Source of the DNA: Folioceros fuciformis
Taxonomy: Eukaryota > Anthocerotophyta > Anthocerotopsida > Anthocerotales
NCBI GenBank assembly: GCA_049999805.1
Contig: JBNGIO010006281.1
Span: 108,687-172,686, forward strand
Direction: 5' to 3'
DNA length: 64,000 bases
Positions 21,001 through 33,375 of the stretch are shown in pieces. Each line of letters starts with the position of its first letter. Position 1 is the stretch's first letter. Both the position numbers and the translations under genes were made by a program. The notes beneath the pieces are model-generated. The model was not told the origin of the DNA. It was given only the letters and a program-made list of their open reading frames with translations, and did not search any database.

Positions 21001-24000
21001 GGTGCTTGTACTGAGTTGATGAGCATAATGCCCATTGTGGACACAAAGCCGAGCCCGCGGATAGCATTCATTTCCAGGATTCCGGGTTTGCCTCCCAGCC
21101 CCTTGAAGATGGTTCCAGCAACCAAACTGAGGATCAACACCTGCAGGTGAGGCAAGAAAGCGCATTTTTGAAGACGCGGTTGTGGGGCGAGCAGATGGAT
21201 GGCACGACCGTTATCTCGTTCCCCAAGGAAAGGGAGGGAGGCTGGTGCGTGATGCTACCTGCAACAGTCGGAGTTGAATAAGGATGGTGAGTCTTTTGGT
21301 AAGTTTGAGCTGGCGTTTGATTAGCGTCAGTGTGGATGGCCACCATCGTTGGACGTGCTCTTTAGAGAATTGGCCGTCCACCATCTCTTCCGCGTCCTCT
21401 GCATTCGACTGAAAGAAACGGGGGCACAGAATTTCATCATCGCTTGTCACGAGCATTCCTAGTCCTCCACTTCATCGGGCAGCACGATTAGCATTGGGCT
21501 GGAACCAGACCTGGGTTTCAAGTGTGCGTTGCAGTTGCAGACGAACATGACCTCGTGCATTGGAGAGAAGAGTGGACACCCTGGCGGCTTGGTTGGTCTG
21601 GTGGTCCTGTGACCCAAGAGCGAGGTACTCCATTCCGCCAGCTGGGCATGAGATGGCGGTCACCACATCCCCAACCTGAATGTTCCCTGTACTCTCGATC
21701 CCTCTGCTGTAGTCCACGTTACCGGACAGCTTGGCCACCACCACCTCTGTGCGGGACGAGAAAACAAGGCGATGGGGATGAGTCGGCAAGCAGACAGGCA
21801 GGCAGGCACATGAGCGATGGCAACCATACAATCGTCACCAAGGACAACATGATCACTGGATGGCCACGGCCACACTTGGGGATGCTAAACATACCGGGGC
21901 CGAAGAACAGTTTGGACGTGGAGCCATCGTCAAGGTGCTCGGCCCTCTCCGCCTTGCGCACAGAGAGACCCAAGTTTGGCTCGCTCTCCACCCAGAAGGT
22001 GTGCAACACCTCGTCGCTCGTCACGATCCGCATCACATCCCGACGGAGATCGGAGTCTCTGTAAGCCTTGACCAGGTCCTGGAGGTTGGGAACGGGCAGA
22101 CCGTCCTCCACGTACTGAGACCCCTCGCCCGCTGCGATCTCCTGAAGAAACTCCCCGGAATCCACGTGCGCGGGCTTCACAAAGCTGCAAGAGGCAACAA
22201 ACCCGATCACTCAGAGCCTGCTGTTGCTGTACAAGAAGTGGCGTGGCAAGTCACCCAGTAGCATGTCGCAATCTTGCAGTGTGCTCACCCGAGCTCCTCG
22301 AAGTAATGCAGCGCGTCCTGGCGGGGGCCCTGGTACAGGATCCTGCCCTCCCCGAGCAGGATGACTCGATCGAATAGGTGGAACACCTCCTGCGACGGCT
22401 GGACCAGCGACATGACCGCGGAGCACTGCTGGAACCTGCTGATGGCCCTCAGCGTGGACACCAGGTCGTAGGTGGCCAGCGACTCCTGCCCCGAGCACGG
22501 CTGGTCGTACAGCATCACGGCGTACGTCCCCATGGCGATCTCCGCCGTGGTGAGGCGGTTCCTGTCGTTGTCCGTGATCCCAGCCCCCGGGTTGCCCACA
22601 ATCTCGTTCTCGATGGCCTTGAGCCCCAACACATGCAGAATGTACTCCAGATACGGGTCCTGCCCCTCCACCAGCGCGTGAGCGAAGAACTTGCGCAGCT
22701 GCGGGGAGAAGTTCTTGGGCCGCAGGCCCTGGGTGCACTCCCCCGCGAATTCCAGCGTCTCTCGCACCGTCAGGCCCGCCAAATGCCTGCATCCATATCG
22801 TCCACCAGGGCCACTAGTCAGTGGCATTGGAATTGTTGCAAGTCTGCAGAGCGTTGCATCCGGCACACGGAAGATCGAGAGCGTCACTTGTTTAGCTGGC
22901 CGTTGATGTAGGCGATGAGGCGAGTGAGCACAACCTCGGACGCGTCCCGGTCGTTGTACTTCACCCAGCCCTCCAGCTTCACCGTCTTGCTGGTTTCCGC
23001 TCTCCCAGCAAGGACCTGCCAGACACGGCGTGGAACAACACCACAACGATCCCTTTCATCATCAACCACTGCGACAAGCACGCATGATATCGGCGAGCTC
23101 CAGGTGGCCAGCTGGCTCCATACGCGCACCTTGAGGAGGGACGTCTTGCCGCTCCCGGGAGGGCCCAGCAGGAGCGTCATGGAGCCGGGCATGATGTAGC
23201 CGTGGACGTCGTGGAGGATCTCGTAGGTGACAGCGGCCTTGGATCGGGCGCGGAGGAAGGGGTTGAGGAGGAGGCCGGCGGTGATGTTGTACACCTTGTT
23301 GCCGAAGGTCTGGAAGGCCTGCTCCGGCGGCAGCAGCTGCGCAGTGTAGCTGATGCCCCCGAAGCGCACCACCTGGCGGGGGACGGGCGGGGTGAGCCTG
23401 GCCACGTCCCGGAGGTAATTCACGATGCCGTCCTTCATGATGAACTCCATGCCCAGCAGCATCGGCTCCGCCATGATCATCAGGCTTCTGCCCTTGCTGT
23501 CCAGCTGGTCCCGGTCCCCGCCTCCCCCGCCATGGGGGTGCAAGCGCTGGAACGCCATCTCCGCGTCCGCCAGCATTCCTTTCTGCTTCAGCAGCCGGTA
23601 CATTTGCAGCGCCACGTCCTGCACATTCTCCGTCGCCGCATTCGCCAGCTTCCGCGCCACGTCCGGGGTCTGGGAGCCCTGCAGACCGGGCAGCCTTGCC
23701 CGGGTCATGGGCGTCTCGCTTCCCCGCACCGGCACCACGAACACCTGCAGACCAGCAGCAGCTCAAGGCAAGGATTACGAGGCGCCTCACTCTCACATTA
23801 TCAACAATGCGGGAACGTCTCAACAAAGAAAGACGCAGCAACCGAGCCCGCACCTGGTCCTGGTGCGGAGTCTGGGTGGAGGGGAACTCCAATCCGTCGA
23901 ACCCCTCGGATCTGGGAGAGGGCTGGAAGCTGAAGCCGAAGGCGACGTTGTCCACCGACGCAGGGTCGAAGGTGTCCGTGCTCATATTGTTGTAGAAGCT

Positions 24001-24207
24001 GTACCCGTTGCCGCTGGCGCTGACGCTGAAGCTGGGTACATCGACCCCGTCACCGTCTTCCAGCACCACGGCGTGCTCGCCCTGCCACCAGATAGGCTTC
24101 GCCGCCGGCTTGGACCGGAAATGGAGCGGCGAGCGCATCCACCTGCCCCGCGGACTGGCCATGGCCGAGACCGAGGAATTGGAGACGACTCGAAGCGGCT
24201 TTGCCAC
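18093..24207 (-). CDS. Full-size ABCG (PDR-type) transporter, ten exons, divergent NBDs
   Basis: Exons (minus strand): 24207-23854, 23744-23130, 23015-22888, 22786-22289, 22184-21895, 21746-21511, 21408-21259, 21140-20886, 20799-20625, 20539-18093; all phases agree, giving 1715 residues. The order is NBD-TMD-NBD-TMD as in pleiotropic drug resistance transporters of the plasma membrane, but about 250 residues longer than usual plant members, partly from the N-terminus. NBD1 Walker A is GPPGSGKTS (about 313-322). Its signature region is GAGITDNDRNRLTT instead of a GISGGQRKR-type motif, and Walker B ends MLYDQP, so the catalytic Glu is Gln. NBD2 has GGTKSGKTS (about 1140), DEPTSGMD (about 1272) and a conserved His (IQHPS), but its signature is GRTYEIAKKIT. 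TMD1 includes FKGLGGKPG and FYKQWDQRFFRASSYV; TMD2 includes YFRERRARMYAAIFY. It is intact; the substrate is unknown. The start could also be ATG 24162. Confidence 0.88.
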
Positions 24208-24687
24208 GGCGTGAGTCCTGTTTCCGGATCCGACTCCGCTCCTTCCTACCTGCTCCTAGCCTACATGCATGGTTCTTGACCAGTTAAAATAGCTGTTCTG
24301 ATGCAACTCCGGGACCGGGAGCTGGACTAGAGCATTTGCCATGGACGTTGGATCCTGGCTGCCAAGCCTATGTACTGGACGGTCCAGGATCCCAGTAGAA
24401 GAGGGGCAGGGTGGAACCGAATCCGGGCGAACGTGGGGTGTCGGATCTCGACCGGCGGAGTGTGGTGGTGCCACTGGGGAATCGAAAAGCGCAAGGCCGG
24501 CTGCTCCACGCGGCGGCAGCCGGCTCCATGGCAGCTTGCCGCCAAGTGGCGCCTTGGTGAATTCCGGGTAGTAGGGGAGAGGAACGGCCGATGCAACTGC
24601 ACAGTCCAAGGAAGACGGGGGCGGGCGTACTGTGTAGGTTAGAGGGGGAAGGCAGCAGCAGCCGACCCGACCCGACCCGACAGGACG
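24208..24687. promoter_or_regulatory. Divergent intergenic region ABCG / LdpA-like
   Basis: 480 bp between the two start codons, on opposite strands, so it must hold both promoters. It is G+C-rich, with a short GACCC/GACCC repeat at about 24664-24680 just before the LdpA-like start. Confidence 0.45.
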
Positions 24688-27049
24688 ATGGGGAGCCTTG
24701 CCTTTGCTCCTGGGGCACCATCAACCGGGGCGGGCCGATTCCGATTCCGATTTCGATTCCTGCCCTCTCGGCCCCGCCCCTGTCGTACCTGGCGGCTGTG
24801 CCGTGTCGGTGCCACCCCGGCGCGAGCTGCCACGTCGGCGGAGCCATTGATGCGTCTCCTGCGGCACAATCACAATGCGGTCGCCTCTGGTGGATGCTCT
24901 CCGGAGGACGCCCTGCGGCGGGGCCGCTGGGTGAAGCTCATTTGTGGGGCGAGCCTTGAGGTAGGAAGGAGGGTAGACTGCTTTTCCTTTCCTGACCTTT
25001 GCATTGGGGGGTTGGGCATTGAGAGTTCGGTTGGTGGAGCAGGATGTGGCACAAGTGCGGAATCTGGCTCTGGTTTACACGCTTGCCGGAGGTCAGTATT
25101 CCGTGTTAGGAGCAAGAGTGGTGAAAAAGGGCGGGGGATGGCTGATGATGGGGTGGTGTGGTGTGGTTGGCAGTGGACTGCATCGACTGTGCTGCCGACC
25201 CTGCTGTGGTGAATGCGGTGGTGGAGGGTGTGGAGGTGGCAACCCATTTGGCATCTGCTTGTGCTGCTCTGGACTGGCTCAAGCCATGGCTCATGGTGAG
25301 CATCAATGATGACCGAGATCCCCATTTTCGAAAAGCCGGTGAGTCCGTCTTGCATTATGCCTCATCCCAACCATGTCCACGGCATGTGCTCAATCACAGC
25401 TTTTCATGCGGGTGATGTAGAATTCGATGCCGACCGATGCCCTGTCGACTGCCCCCGCCCTTGCGAGCGGGTGTGTCCTGCTTCCGCTATAACCTTCGGC
25501 CACCAGAGGGTTCGTGCTCCTGCTCCTGCCTCTTTTCTCAATTCATTGTTCCTCTTGCACATTACCCAACACGACCCTTGGGATTGCGTCGGCACACAGG
25601 AAGGTGTTATCACCGAAAGATGCTATGGGTGCGGAAGGTGCCTGCCAGTTTGCCCCTTTTCCATGATCCGTAAGTTTGTCCATGCCCCATGTCAGCCCTC
25701 GAGTAGATCGTGGCCACAGTCCACTACAAGGAGGATAACCCTCAAGCCCTGTATCCCCAGGAGCAAATACCTACATCAGGGGATTGGACACGGTCCTTGA
25801 GCTTCTTAGCAGCAAACATGTCGACGCTGTCGAGATTCACACAGGAGAAGGGTAGCTTTTCGTTCCCTTAGTTGCTTTGCCTTCCAGGATGTTCCCTCCA
25901 CCACCTCTCCTGCCCAGCCCACCATATCCGTTTGTATCTGTTGTGCAGCCACTTGGAAGCTTTTGCAAAGCTGTGGACGAGTTTGGCAGGGGCTGTGCAA
26001 CAACTGAAGCTCGTGGCTGTTAGTTCTCGTTCTGTTCTTCCTTTGTCGCTCGGCTATACACCCTTCTCGTTTTCAGACCAGAACAAATGAAATGAATGTT
26101 TGCCATTGTTTTGCTTGCAGGTGAGTGTACCTGACCTACGCGAATCCATGATTCCGAGCTTGGCAGCTATGTACATGATCATGCAACCCTCTTTGAGAAG
26201 CTTGAATTTGTGGCAGGTCCCAGTTCCCTTCATTTGGGCATACAGTATCCAACGGCCTCGCATTGCTTTCCTTTGCTTTGCCTTGCTGCCTCTTGCACTA
26301 ATCACTTCACCGTGTCTTGTCTCACTGCAGCTGGATGGACGGCCTATGAGCGGAGACATAGGTGCAGGTGCCACACGGGCTGCAGTGGCACTTGCTGCTC
26401 GTGTGGCTTCCTCGTTAGATCGGCCTCCCGGTAACACCTTTCTCACTTGCGTTTGACAGGGAATGAACTGTTTGCTACTATTCTGCTGACGGGACCTCGC
26501 TTCGTTCTCTGTCCAGGCTTTCTTCAGCTCGCTGGTGGAACCAATGCTTACACACTGGAAGCCTTGAGGAAGGCTGGTTTCTACACGGATAGTAAGCCAC
26601 ACTGACTGCCCGTGCACAAGTGATTTTTTCGGCAAACAAAGGTCACGCTTCAGAACCACTTATTTCGAAACTAACGCACACAGCCTGTTGCTGCTGCAGT
26701 CACAGCTGCGTTCGAAAGGGAAGTAGGCATAGCTGGTGTAGCTTATGGCGGGTATGCCCGAAAGGTACAGTCTCTTTTCCAGTCAAGCTGTGCTCCTTTG
26801 TCCCGTGCCTGCTGGGTACCATGGACCTCATGCACTCCTGGTAATACTGCTCTGTAGATAGTGAGTAAATACCTTGCCGAGATAGAGAGAGGTGTGCAAA
26901 GCGAGCAAGACACAAAGAAGCCCATGCCTCGACTCCGGTTGGAATGTCATCCAACCCTTCTCTTCGAAGCCGTGAAGCAAGCCAGTGCCCTCGTGCAACC
27001 TAGCAAATCCGGAACATGGACTACAGTCCGAGAGACAGATATAGCTTAA
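24688..27049 (+). CDS. Plastid LdpA-like 4Fe-4S protein, twelve exons
   Basis: Exons: 24688-24960, 25043-25091, 25174-25338, 25421-25509, 25600-25669, 25761-25851, 25949-26018, 26121-26216, 26331-26430, 26517-26591, 26700-26764, 26858-27049; all phases agree, giving 444 residues. The N-terminal 60 residues are Ser/Arg/Ala-rich with few acids, like a chloroplast transit peptide. The conserved core starts ALRRGRWVKLICGAS, then NLALVYTLAGVDCIDCAAD. Two cysteine clusters follow, CPVDCPRPCERVCP and CYGCGRCLPVCP, each able to hold a 4Fe-4S cluster. The C-terminal part (LNLWQLDGRPMSGDIGAGAT, FLQLAGGTNAYT, IAGVAYGGYARKIV) is the LdpA_C domain. In cyanobacteria LdpA is a redox-sensing Fe-S protein that feeds light/redox state into the circadian clock; the role of the plant homologue is not known to me. 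The exon 4 donor (GTTCGT) is weak, though phase and homology support it. It converges with the NMO-like gene. Confidence 0.85.
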
Positions 27050-27112
27050 GGATATTCTACAGTGGACAGGTGTCGCCGGCTAAAACTGGAGGCATCCTCC
27101 GATTGCGCACTG

Positions 27113-28965
27113 TCAAACCATGGTTTTTGGGCCGCCAATCTCCTTTCTTGAATGCTTGAATTCGTTCGGCAGCTCGTGCTCCACGAGCTCTTTCGCCCCT
27201 TCAACTAAACTCCTTACGACAGCTGCGGCGGACTCGATGCTCTTGATTCGCCCAACACCAGTTCCAGCGTACATACACATGCTCATGATATCACCCTTGG
27301 CCATCACATTGGGAACCTTCCCCGAAAACCGTGGAACGGACTCATCCTGCTTGAGAAGTGTGAGCCATTAGCAAACGGTGTCGGGATCGTGGTGCTTGCC
27401 CGCGTGGGTACACATGACATACATCCACGGTGCATAGTGAATGATCATTTTGAGCATGATGGAAGAGGATGACGAACGAAGTAGCACACGAGCACTTGCG
27501 GCTTTGTTACCTTCTCGTATACTGTCGTTGAGCCTACAATGGGCTGATTCAGCTCAGTCGTCTGGTCAGTGACCTTGTGCTTCCATTCTTCGAAGAAAGC
27601 TGTTCGCAAAACTCGCTGAGGAGCCCCAGGCCATCGTGCTCGGCCGTAAATATTCGTATATTCTGTGCTTGAATCAGCAGCGTCAACGAGCGCTCTTTTG
27701 TACACAGGATGCGCATAAGCCTCGAACGTGGCCACAAACCTGTCCCGTGCAGAGCGGCACAAGGTCATACCCACTTCCAGTAGCCTCAGAATACACATCG
27801 GCATCAACAGCAAAGGTTGGATACAAGACTCACCGGGTTCCAAGACACACACCCTGGGCACCAAGAGCCACAGCAGCAACATATCCCCGAGCGTCCACGA
27901 TGCCCCCAGCAGCCACCACCGGAATGCCAAACGATTTCACAGCATCCACAACACTGGGGAGGAGCTCAAACATGGAAACCTGGCACGCATCAGACAGTCC
28001 TTGTCACAGCCTTGTACATTACTGCAAACAAGACTCACTGTCAAGCTACCTTCCCGCAGACATGTCCTCCAGCTTCAAGGCTTTGCGCAATGATGGCATC
28101 AACACCTGCTTCAGCCGCTCTTATGGCCTCTTCCACTGAGCCAACCTGCATGAGAGAACACAGCAAAATGCTCACGCCAAGTAGCTCTCCTCTGCACATA
28201 AACTTCGAGCATCACTACCATGTTTCCAAACACGTGTTCTCTTTACGAGCACGTCATCAATGTATACCTGATGAACTACTTTCACACCTGCCCGATGAGC
28301 TTTCTCGACAAGTGGCTTTGGAAATTCACCCCAGGAGATGTGCAACACGGCAACCTCCTCGTGCAATGCAGCCTTCAGATTCCGCTCATGAGGAAACGCC
28401 AGAATGATGCCGATTCCGAAAGGCTTATCGGTTTGCCTCCTGGTTTTGCGAATAAGGTCCTGAACCAGCTCTGGATTGTCCTAAATTCCGTTCAACCACG
28501 AGAAGACTAGACGTCAGAAAAATCTGAACAAAGCTCCCAATTCTAACATCTGCGAGCTCGACTTCCATCTTTCCCATCCATATTTCCCCCGATGCGCTGG
28601 AATGCTCGTTTCCAGCTGAAATCCCCATTCCTCAGACCACATGAACAGGAATTCAAGTAGACCTGATCTGGAGCTCGCAGAAAGCCTATACCACCGGCGC
28701 TGGAGACGGCAGCCACCAGCGTTGGCCCGCTGATATCAGGCCCCATAGGAGCCGACATGATTGGATACTGAGCTCCAAACATTTTCCGGCTCAGGCGCAC
28801 TGCTCGGGGAAGGAAATCAGCACGTTCCTCGACAAATCGCTTCTTCCCGAGCGGGAGCACTCTTCCCTCCGGCCGCCTGCTCTGCTCCGCTCTGCACAAC
28901 GGCAGCTCCTGAACCGAATACCGGAGTGTGGGCCGCAGCAAAGCAGTGACACTTGGCGCCTTCAA
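27113..28965 (-). CDS. Nitronate monooxygenase / 2-nitropropane dioxygenase-like protein, six exons
   Basis: Exons (minus strand): 28965-28663, 28480-28268, 28145-28050, 27979-27834, 27739-27511, 27346-27113; all phases agree, giving 406 residues. It is a TIM-barrel flavoprotein of the NMO family, which binds FMN and oxidises nitronates (toxic nitroalkane anions). Diagnostic stretches are YPIMSAPMGPDISGPTLVAA, AGGIGFLRAP, KPFGIGIILAFPHE, AGVKVVHQVGSVEEA, AGVDAIIAQSLEAGGHVCGK (the GGH loop near the flavin), PVVAAGGIVDARGY, ALGAQGVCLGTRFVA and RARWPGAPQRVLRT. The whole chain closely follows the Arabidopsis At5g64250 type. About 60 extra N-terminal residues rich in Arg/Leu/Ser may be an organelle-targeting peptide. 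Its 5' end is 221 bp from the PWP1 start on the opposite strand. Confidence 0.9.
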
Positions 28966-29186
28966 ATTCGCTGTATGAAAAGGGGCGCACTGGCTCCTCG
29001 TTCCGGGATTAGGGCTTTACAGGGATCGTTGAGAGCCTGAGCAGATATCAACTGCTTGTCGCTGAATTCGGTAGAAATTGGAAGACTTCCCAAGGTGGTT
29101 CATCGTATGTATTTTGAATTGCCAAGGGATACATATATATTTGAGCTAGTGAATCAGAGGGTGTGTCCACGACGTGTTTTGTCATC
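28966..29186. promoter_or_regulatory. Divergent intergenic region NMO-like / PWP1
   Basis: Only 221 bp lie between the opposite start codons, so promoter and both 5' UTRs are compressed here. A bidirectional promoter is likely by inference. A TATATATT-like word sits at about 29131 on the plus strand, some 55 bp before the PWP1 ATG. Confidence 0.55.
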
Positions 29187-32100
29187 ATGCTTGCCGCCTT
29201 GTCTTGGATTCCCAAGGGGGCTGCCAAGAGCGTGCCAGTGGAGGCGGAGCCTAACGCTGAGGAACTGCAGGCCATTCTGCAGGCCGAAGGCCAGGAGAAC
29301 ATTGATGCTAGGTGCAACTCTGACAAGAAAGCCTTCGATTTTAGTAGTTTTGACGGTTCGGGGGATGTGACTGTGGAGTCTGCGTGAATGCAGTGCTGAC
29401 ATAGACGAGGACGAGAATTTTGAGGATGCAGATGAAGAGGAACGCGCTGAGAGCAGTAAACGTAATGACAGTGTAAGAAGGGCTGTACAAGCTGCTAGGG
29501 CTCTGGGAACCAGTTTTGGCAAGAATGGATTGGATGAGCTCTCGGAAGGGCTTGCTGAGCTGGATATGGATCATTACGATGATGAAGATGGAGGTGGGCA
29601 GGCGTTGTTCTTGCGGCAACAGAGCTTTTTTGTGAACCTTGTGAACTGCAGCGCACTTTCTGATCTCACGGATTTTACCGATTGTTAAGTGGAGTGATCC
29701 GTGGCGTGGGTGCCGGGCATGATGCAGCAATTGACCTGTTCGGCAATGGAGGGCTTGGATCGACTTTTTATGCAAGCAACAAAGATGACCCTTATTTGCT
29801 CGACAAAGATGTATTGCCCTCATTTTCTTACCACCTCAGTAGTGATTTTGTTTTTCTGGCATCTTTCAGCCGTTTCCAGCTGGCTGTTGTCTCTCTGGAT
29901 CGTAGGATGATGACGACGATGAGATAGAGGACTTGACATTGAAGCCAACTGATCTCCTTATTGTTACTGCACGGAATGAAGATGATGTCAGTTTGATAGA
30001 GGTATTGCTGTGTGCCTACAATTTCCGATGAAGCTTGGCTTTTTGGGCATTTTTTTCACCATGGTTTTGATTGGGCTTAGGATATGGGCAGGTTTGGGTA
30101 TATGAGGCAGGAACAGATAATGATCCAGAGACCAACTTGTATGTCCATCATGACATCATGTTACCCGCTTTCCCCCTCTCCCTTGCATGGATGAACTTTA
30201 ATGTCGCCAATGGTGATGAAGGTAGGTTGGGTCGGGCATCTAGAATCATCTTACTGTGATCACCGAGTTTACAGCTGCCAATTGTCCTCATGGCTAATGT
30301 GATCTTGTTCCAGGGAACTTTGTTGCTGTTGGAACAATGCTGCCCCAGATCGAAATTTGGGATCTAGACGTGGTACGTTCCATAAACTGGTGCCTGGTTG
30401 TGTCTTTTGAGTAAGATAAGCTGGGGCTTTATTATCTTCTAGCACCTATCAGCGGCTTCGCTCTTGGGCTCCTGTCCCTCGTATCTAGACATGAAGATTT
30501 GTCACTTTATACAGCTTGACGAGGTGGAACCCGCGGCTGTGTTGGGTGGTCAAGTTGACGCCAAGTCGAAAAAAAAGAAAAAGAAGAAAAAGGTAATGCT
30601 TTTTCGTTATTGAGCTCCTCGGATTTCACCTGAGTGCTGCCATCTCTCAATGAGGAATGTCTGTTGTTGCAGGAGATGAAGCTCAAGGAAGGCAGCCATA
30701 CAGATGCAGTTCTTGGGCTGTCATGGAATCCGGAGTATCGGTAGGTATCCTGACTAGCTTCGGGGTACACCTGTGGGATTGCGTTCAGTCATATTCATAG
30801 TAATTTGTGCTCCTGTTTTTTGGATTGAACAATCATAGCTGTTTTATTGCACTTGTTGCTGAAAAAGTGGCTTTCTTCAGAAATGTTCTAGCAAGTGCGA
30901 GTGCAGATACATCCGTTAAGATTTGGGACATAGCCGTCCAGAAGTGTGCACATACGCTGCAAATTCATAATGACAAGGTGTGCATTATCATCGGTTTCCA
31001 CATGCCAAGTAGAAACAAAGAAGTTTTGCTAGCTTCTTCATTTGGTGTATGTTGGGTCACCTTTGCTCTGTCTGTGGTTTACACGTCTGTGCTTGCGTTT
31101 TCAGGTTCAGGCTGTTGCTTGGAATCAGAACGACAAAATGATTCTTCTCAGTGGTTCCTTCGATCACACAGTGGCTGTGGTATGCTCAGCAGTAAACTGT
31201 TGAAAGTGTTGAGCAAGACGTGCGTCAGTTTACTGTTCTGAGTTGTTGTTTTGCCACCCGACAATGTAGTAACTCTTGTAAAATTTTGCCCCAACAGGCA
31301 GATATGAGGACCCCTTCTCTTGGAGCTCCGAGGTGGAGTGTCTCTGCTGATGTGGAGAGCGTCGCTTGGAATCCCCACTCCTCCTATCAATTTCTGGTAG
31401 TTATTCCTTTTACCATGTCTGGCAGAAGTAGGAAGGTTTGTATGGTCACCCGTTCTTAACCTTGCTTAGTTTGTCATTCTGGGTGCAGGTCAGCCTAGAT
31501 AACGGCCTGGTCACTTGTCATGATAGTCGTAAGGGGGCACTGTCATCCCAGGCTCCTGCAACCGATTCTGTCTATACAATTCATGCACATGATAAAGCTG
31601 TGTGCAGCATCTCTTACAATCTCTCAGTCAAGAATGTAACCTCTGGACCTTATGCTTTCCAAGATGCGTGACTAGTTCAATGTTTTCAGCTGTTTCCAAG
31701 ATAACTAATAGTTTTTCTGATTGCAGCTACTTGCTACTGCGTCTTCTGACAAAACGGTGAGAGCTGTGACTCGTCTTTCCCTTTAGTGTATCTTTGCAAT
31801 TTGGTGTCCTAAAAGAGTAGTGACAAGGCAATGTCCTTGGTTAAGCAAGGGAGAAGCGATGGTTGTTTGGAAACATATAGTCGTTTGACTTAGGTCCTAT
31901 GTGCAGGTTAAGCTGTGGGATACCACCGGGAACCAACCATCTTGCATCGTTACGACAAATCCGAAAGTGGTACGCCCGAGTAGGTGATTAGGTCGTATTG
32001 AATGAGAGTCTCGTCTCAGGAGTAAAATTCTAAATCTGGTGACGGTGTGTTGTCCAGGGAGCCATTTTCACATCGGCTTTTTGCCAGAGTTCTCCATTTC

Positions 32101-32282
32101 TACTAGCACTCGGAGGCTCCAAGGGTACTTTGCAGGTAAGCGACAGTCTTGAGGATGTGCTTCCGTGGACGATGGGAGAGTCCCGCTGAATCCTGTTGTT
32201 CGTCATCTGTGTGCAGATATGGGATACGTTGGAAAATTCAGAAGTGCGCCAAAGGTTTGGCAAAGCTGCTCATTCGCAGTAA
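29187..32282 (+). CDS. PWP1: PWP1-like WD40 ribosome-biogenesis protein, sixteen exons
   Basis: Exons: 29187-29311, 29394-29593, 29728-29810, 29906-30001, 30092-30221, 30314-30372, 30515-30592, 30673-30740, 30881-30977, 31105-31179, 31298-31396, 31489-31635, 31727-31756, 31907-31969, 32058-32135, 32217-32282; all phases agree, giving 497 residues, the family's usual length. PWP1 (periodic tryptophan protein 1) is a nucleolar WD40 protein for 25S/28S rRNA maturation and growth control. The start MLAALSWIPKGAAKSVPV is the family signature; an acidic segment, DLFGNGGLGSTFYASNKDDPY and IEDLTLKPTDLLIVTARNED follow. WD repeats are seen at HTDAVLGLSWNPEYR...SVKIWDI, KVQAVAWNQNDK...DHTVAV, VESVAWNPHSSYQF, and KAVCSISYN...KTVKLWDT. 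A Lys-only stretch (residues about 250-257) may be a nuclear/nucleolar signal. Exon 13 is only 30 bp. Confidence 0.93.
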
Positions 32283-33375
32283 AGACGTTTGAGTTACCGC
32301 ACAAGACAGGTGTTCACACACATATGTACTTTGGAAACTGTAACCGGACGACAACTGTAAACTTGTTGCCATTTTGGTTCTCTTTACGTCGCGATCTGGA
32401 GCCAGGTTGGTGGCCTCTCCACTGAAAATAGTGCGGTGGAGGGCATATCCGATCCATGTCCTGCTATGATGGTAGGCACTTCCGCAGGCACTTGAAGGCC
32501 GAATGAGCACATACAGCTGAGCCGCCGATGGTACAGTGTGCAGCCATCGGAACTGTTTGCCAGTGTGGGTGCAACGAAAATAGCAACGTATGCATATAGT
32601 GGCCACGGTGCACCTGTTTTCCCCGTTCACAAGAACGTACCATGACAGTCGGTTGCAGTGTCATGTCAATGTCACTCCTGTTCAGCCGTTCACGAGCTTT
32701 ATCGTCTAACTCTAGCTGATGCTATTACTCATGTCCAATCACGGTGTTGTTTATGATCACCTTGACATAAGCGGGTCGCTTTACAACAATACCGAAGACC
32801 GACGTCAGGAATGGACCATCCGAGGCGTGGACACAGAGACATTTGGTAGCAGGCAGCCACTCGCACAAGCAGTCAGAGCGAAACATTGGAGGCACGAAGT
32901 TCACCAACTGCTTTTTTTTTCTTTTTAATTCCTGACAGGGAGAATACAGACAGAACAGGAAGGGAAAGCCACCCATGTTACAGCCAAGGGGAAAGCCCAG
33001 CGCGCATAACGATGACAGAATAGAAATGAAAGAGGACAAGATTCGTAGATCCATAAAAATTAGCTCAAGAAGAGCGAATACCTAGCCTGCTACCAATGCT
33101 AGAAGTCTACGACGAAACATCCCAGGACACACCCTCGCCATGAGCGTTATTGCAAAGCGTGAAGAAGATCGTTCCACAACAGGAAATGCGTGGCATGCGC
33201 CTCCTGCGTCACAGCACAAGGTGACAAACAGTTTGTTAGGACGGCGCGCCTGGGGACAAAAATTCAGTTTGCTCGACCAGTCGACAGCGAGATGAAGAAC
33301 CGGAAGCGCTTGAGCTTTGGAAAAAATTGATGGTGCACCTCATGTGTGTATAGTACATGATACGTTGGTCCATGA
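32283..33375. other. Convergent 3' region, no gene seen
   Basis: Lies between the PWP1 stop and the stop of the LEA-like gene on the other strand. Contains only short overlapping frames without domain features; presumably both 3' UTRs and spacer. Confidence 0.5.

Noticed and set aside
23202-24279. Long plus-strand frames antisense to ABCG exons 1-2
   Set aside because: Antisense shadows; the minus-strand frame has Walker A and splice sites that close the gene.
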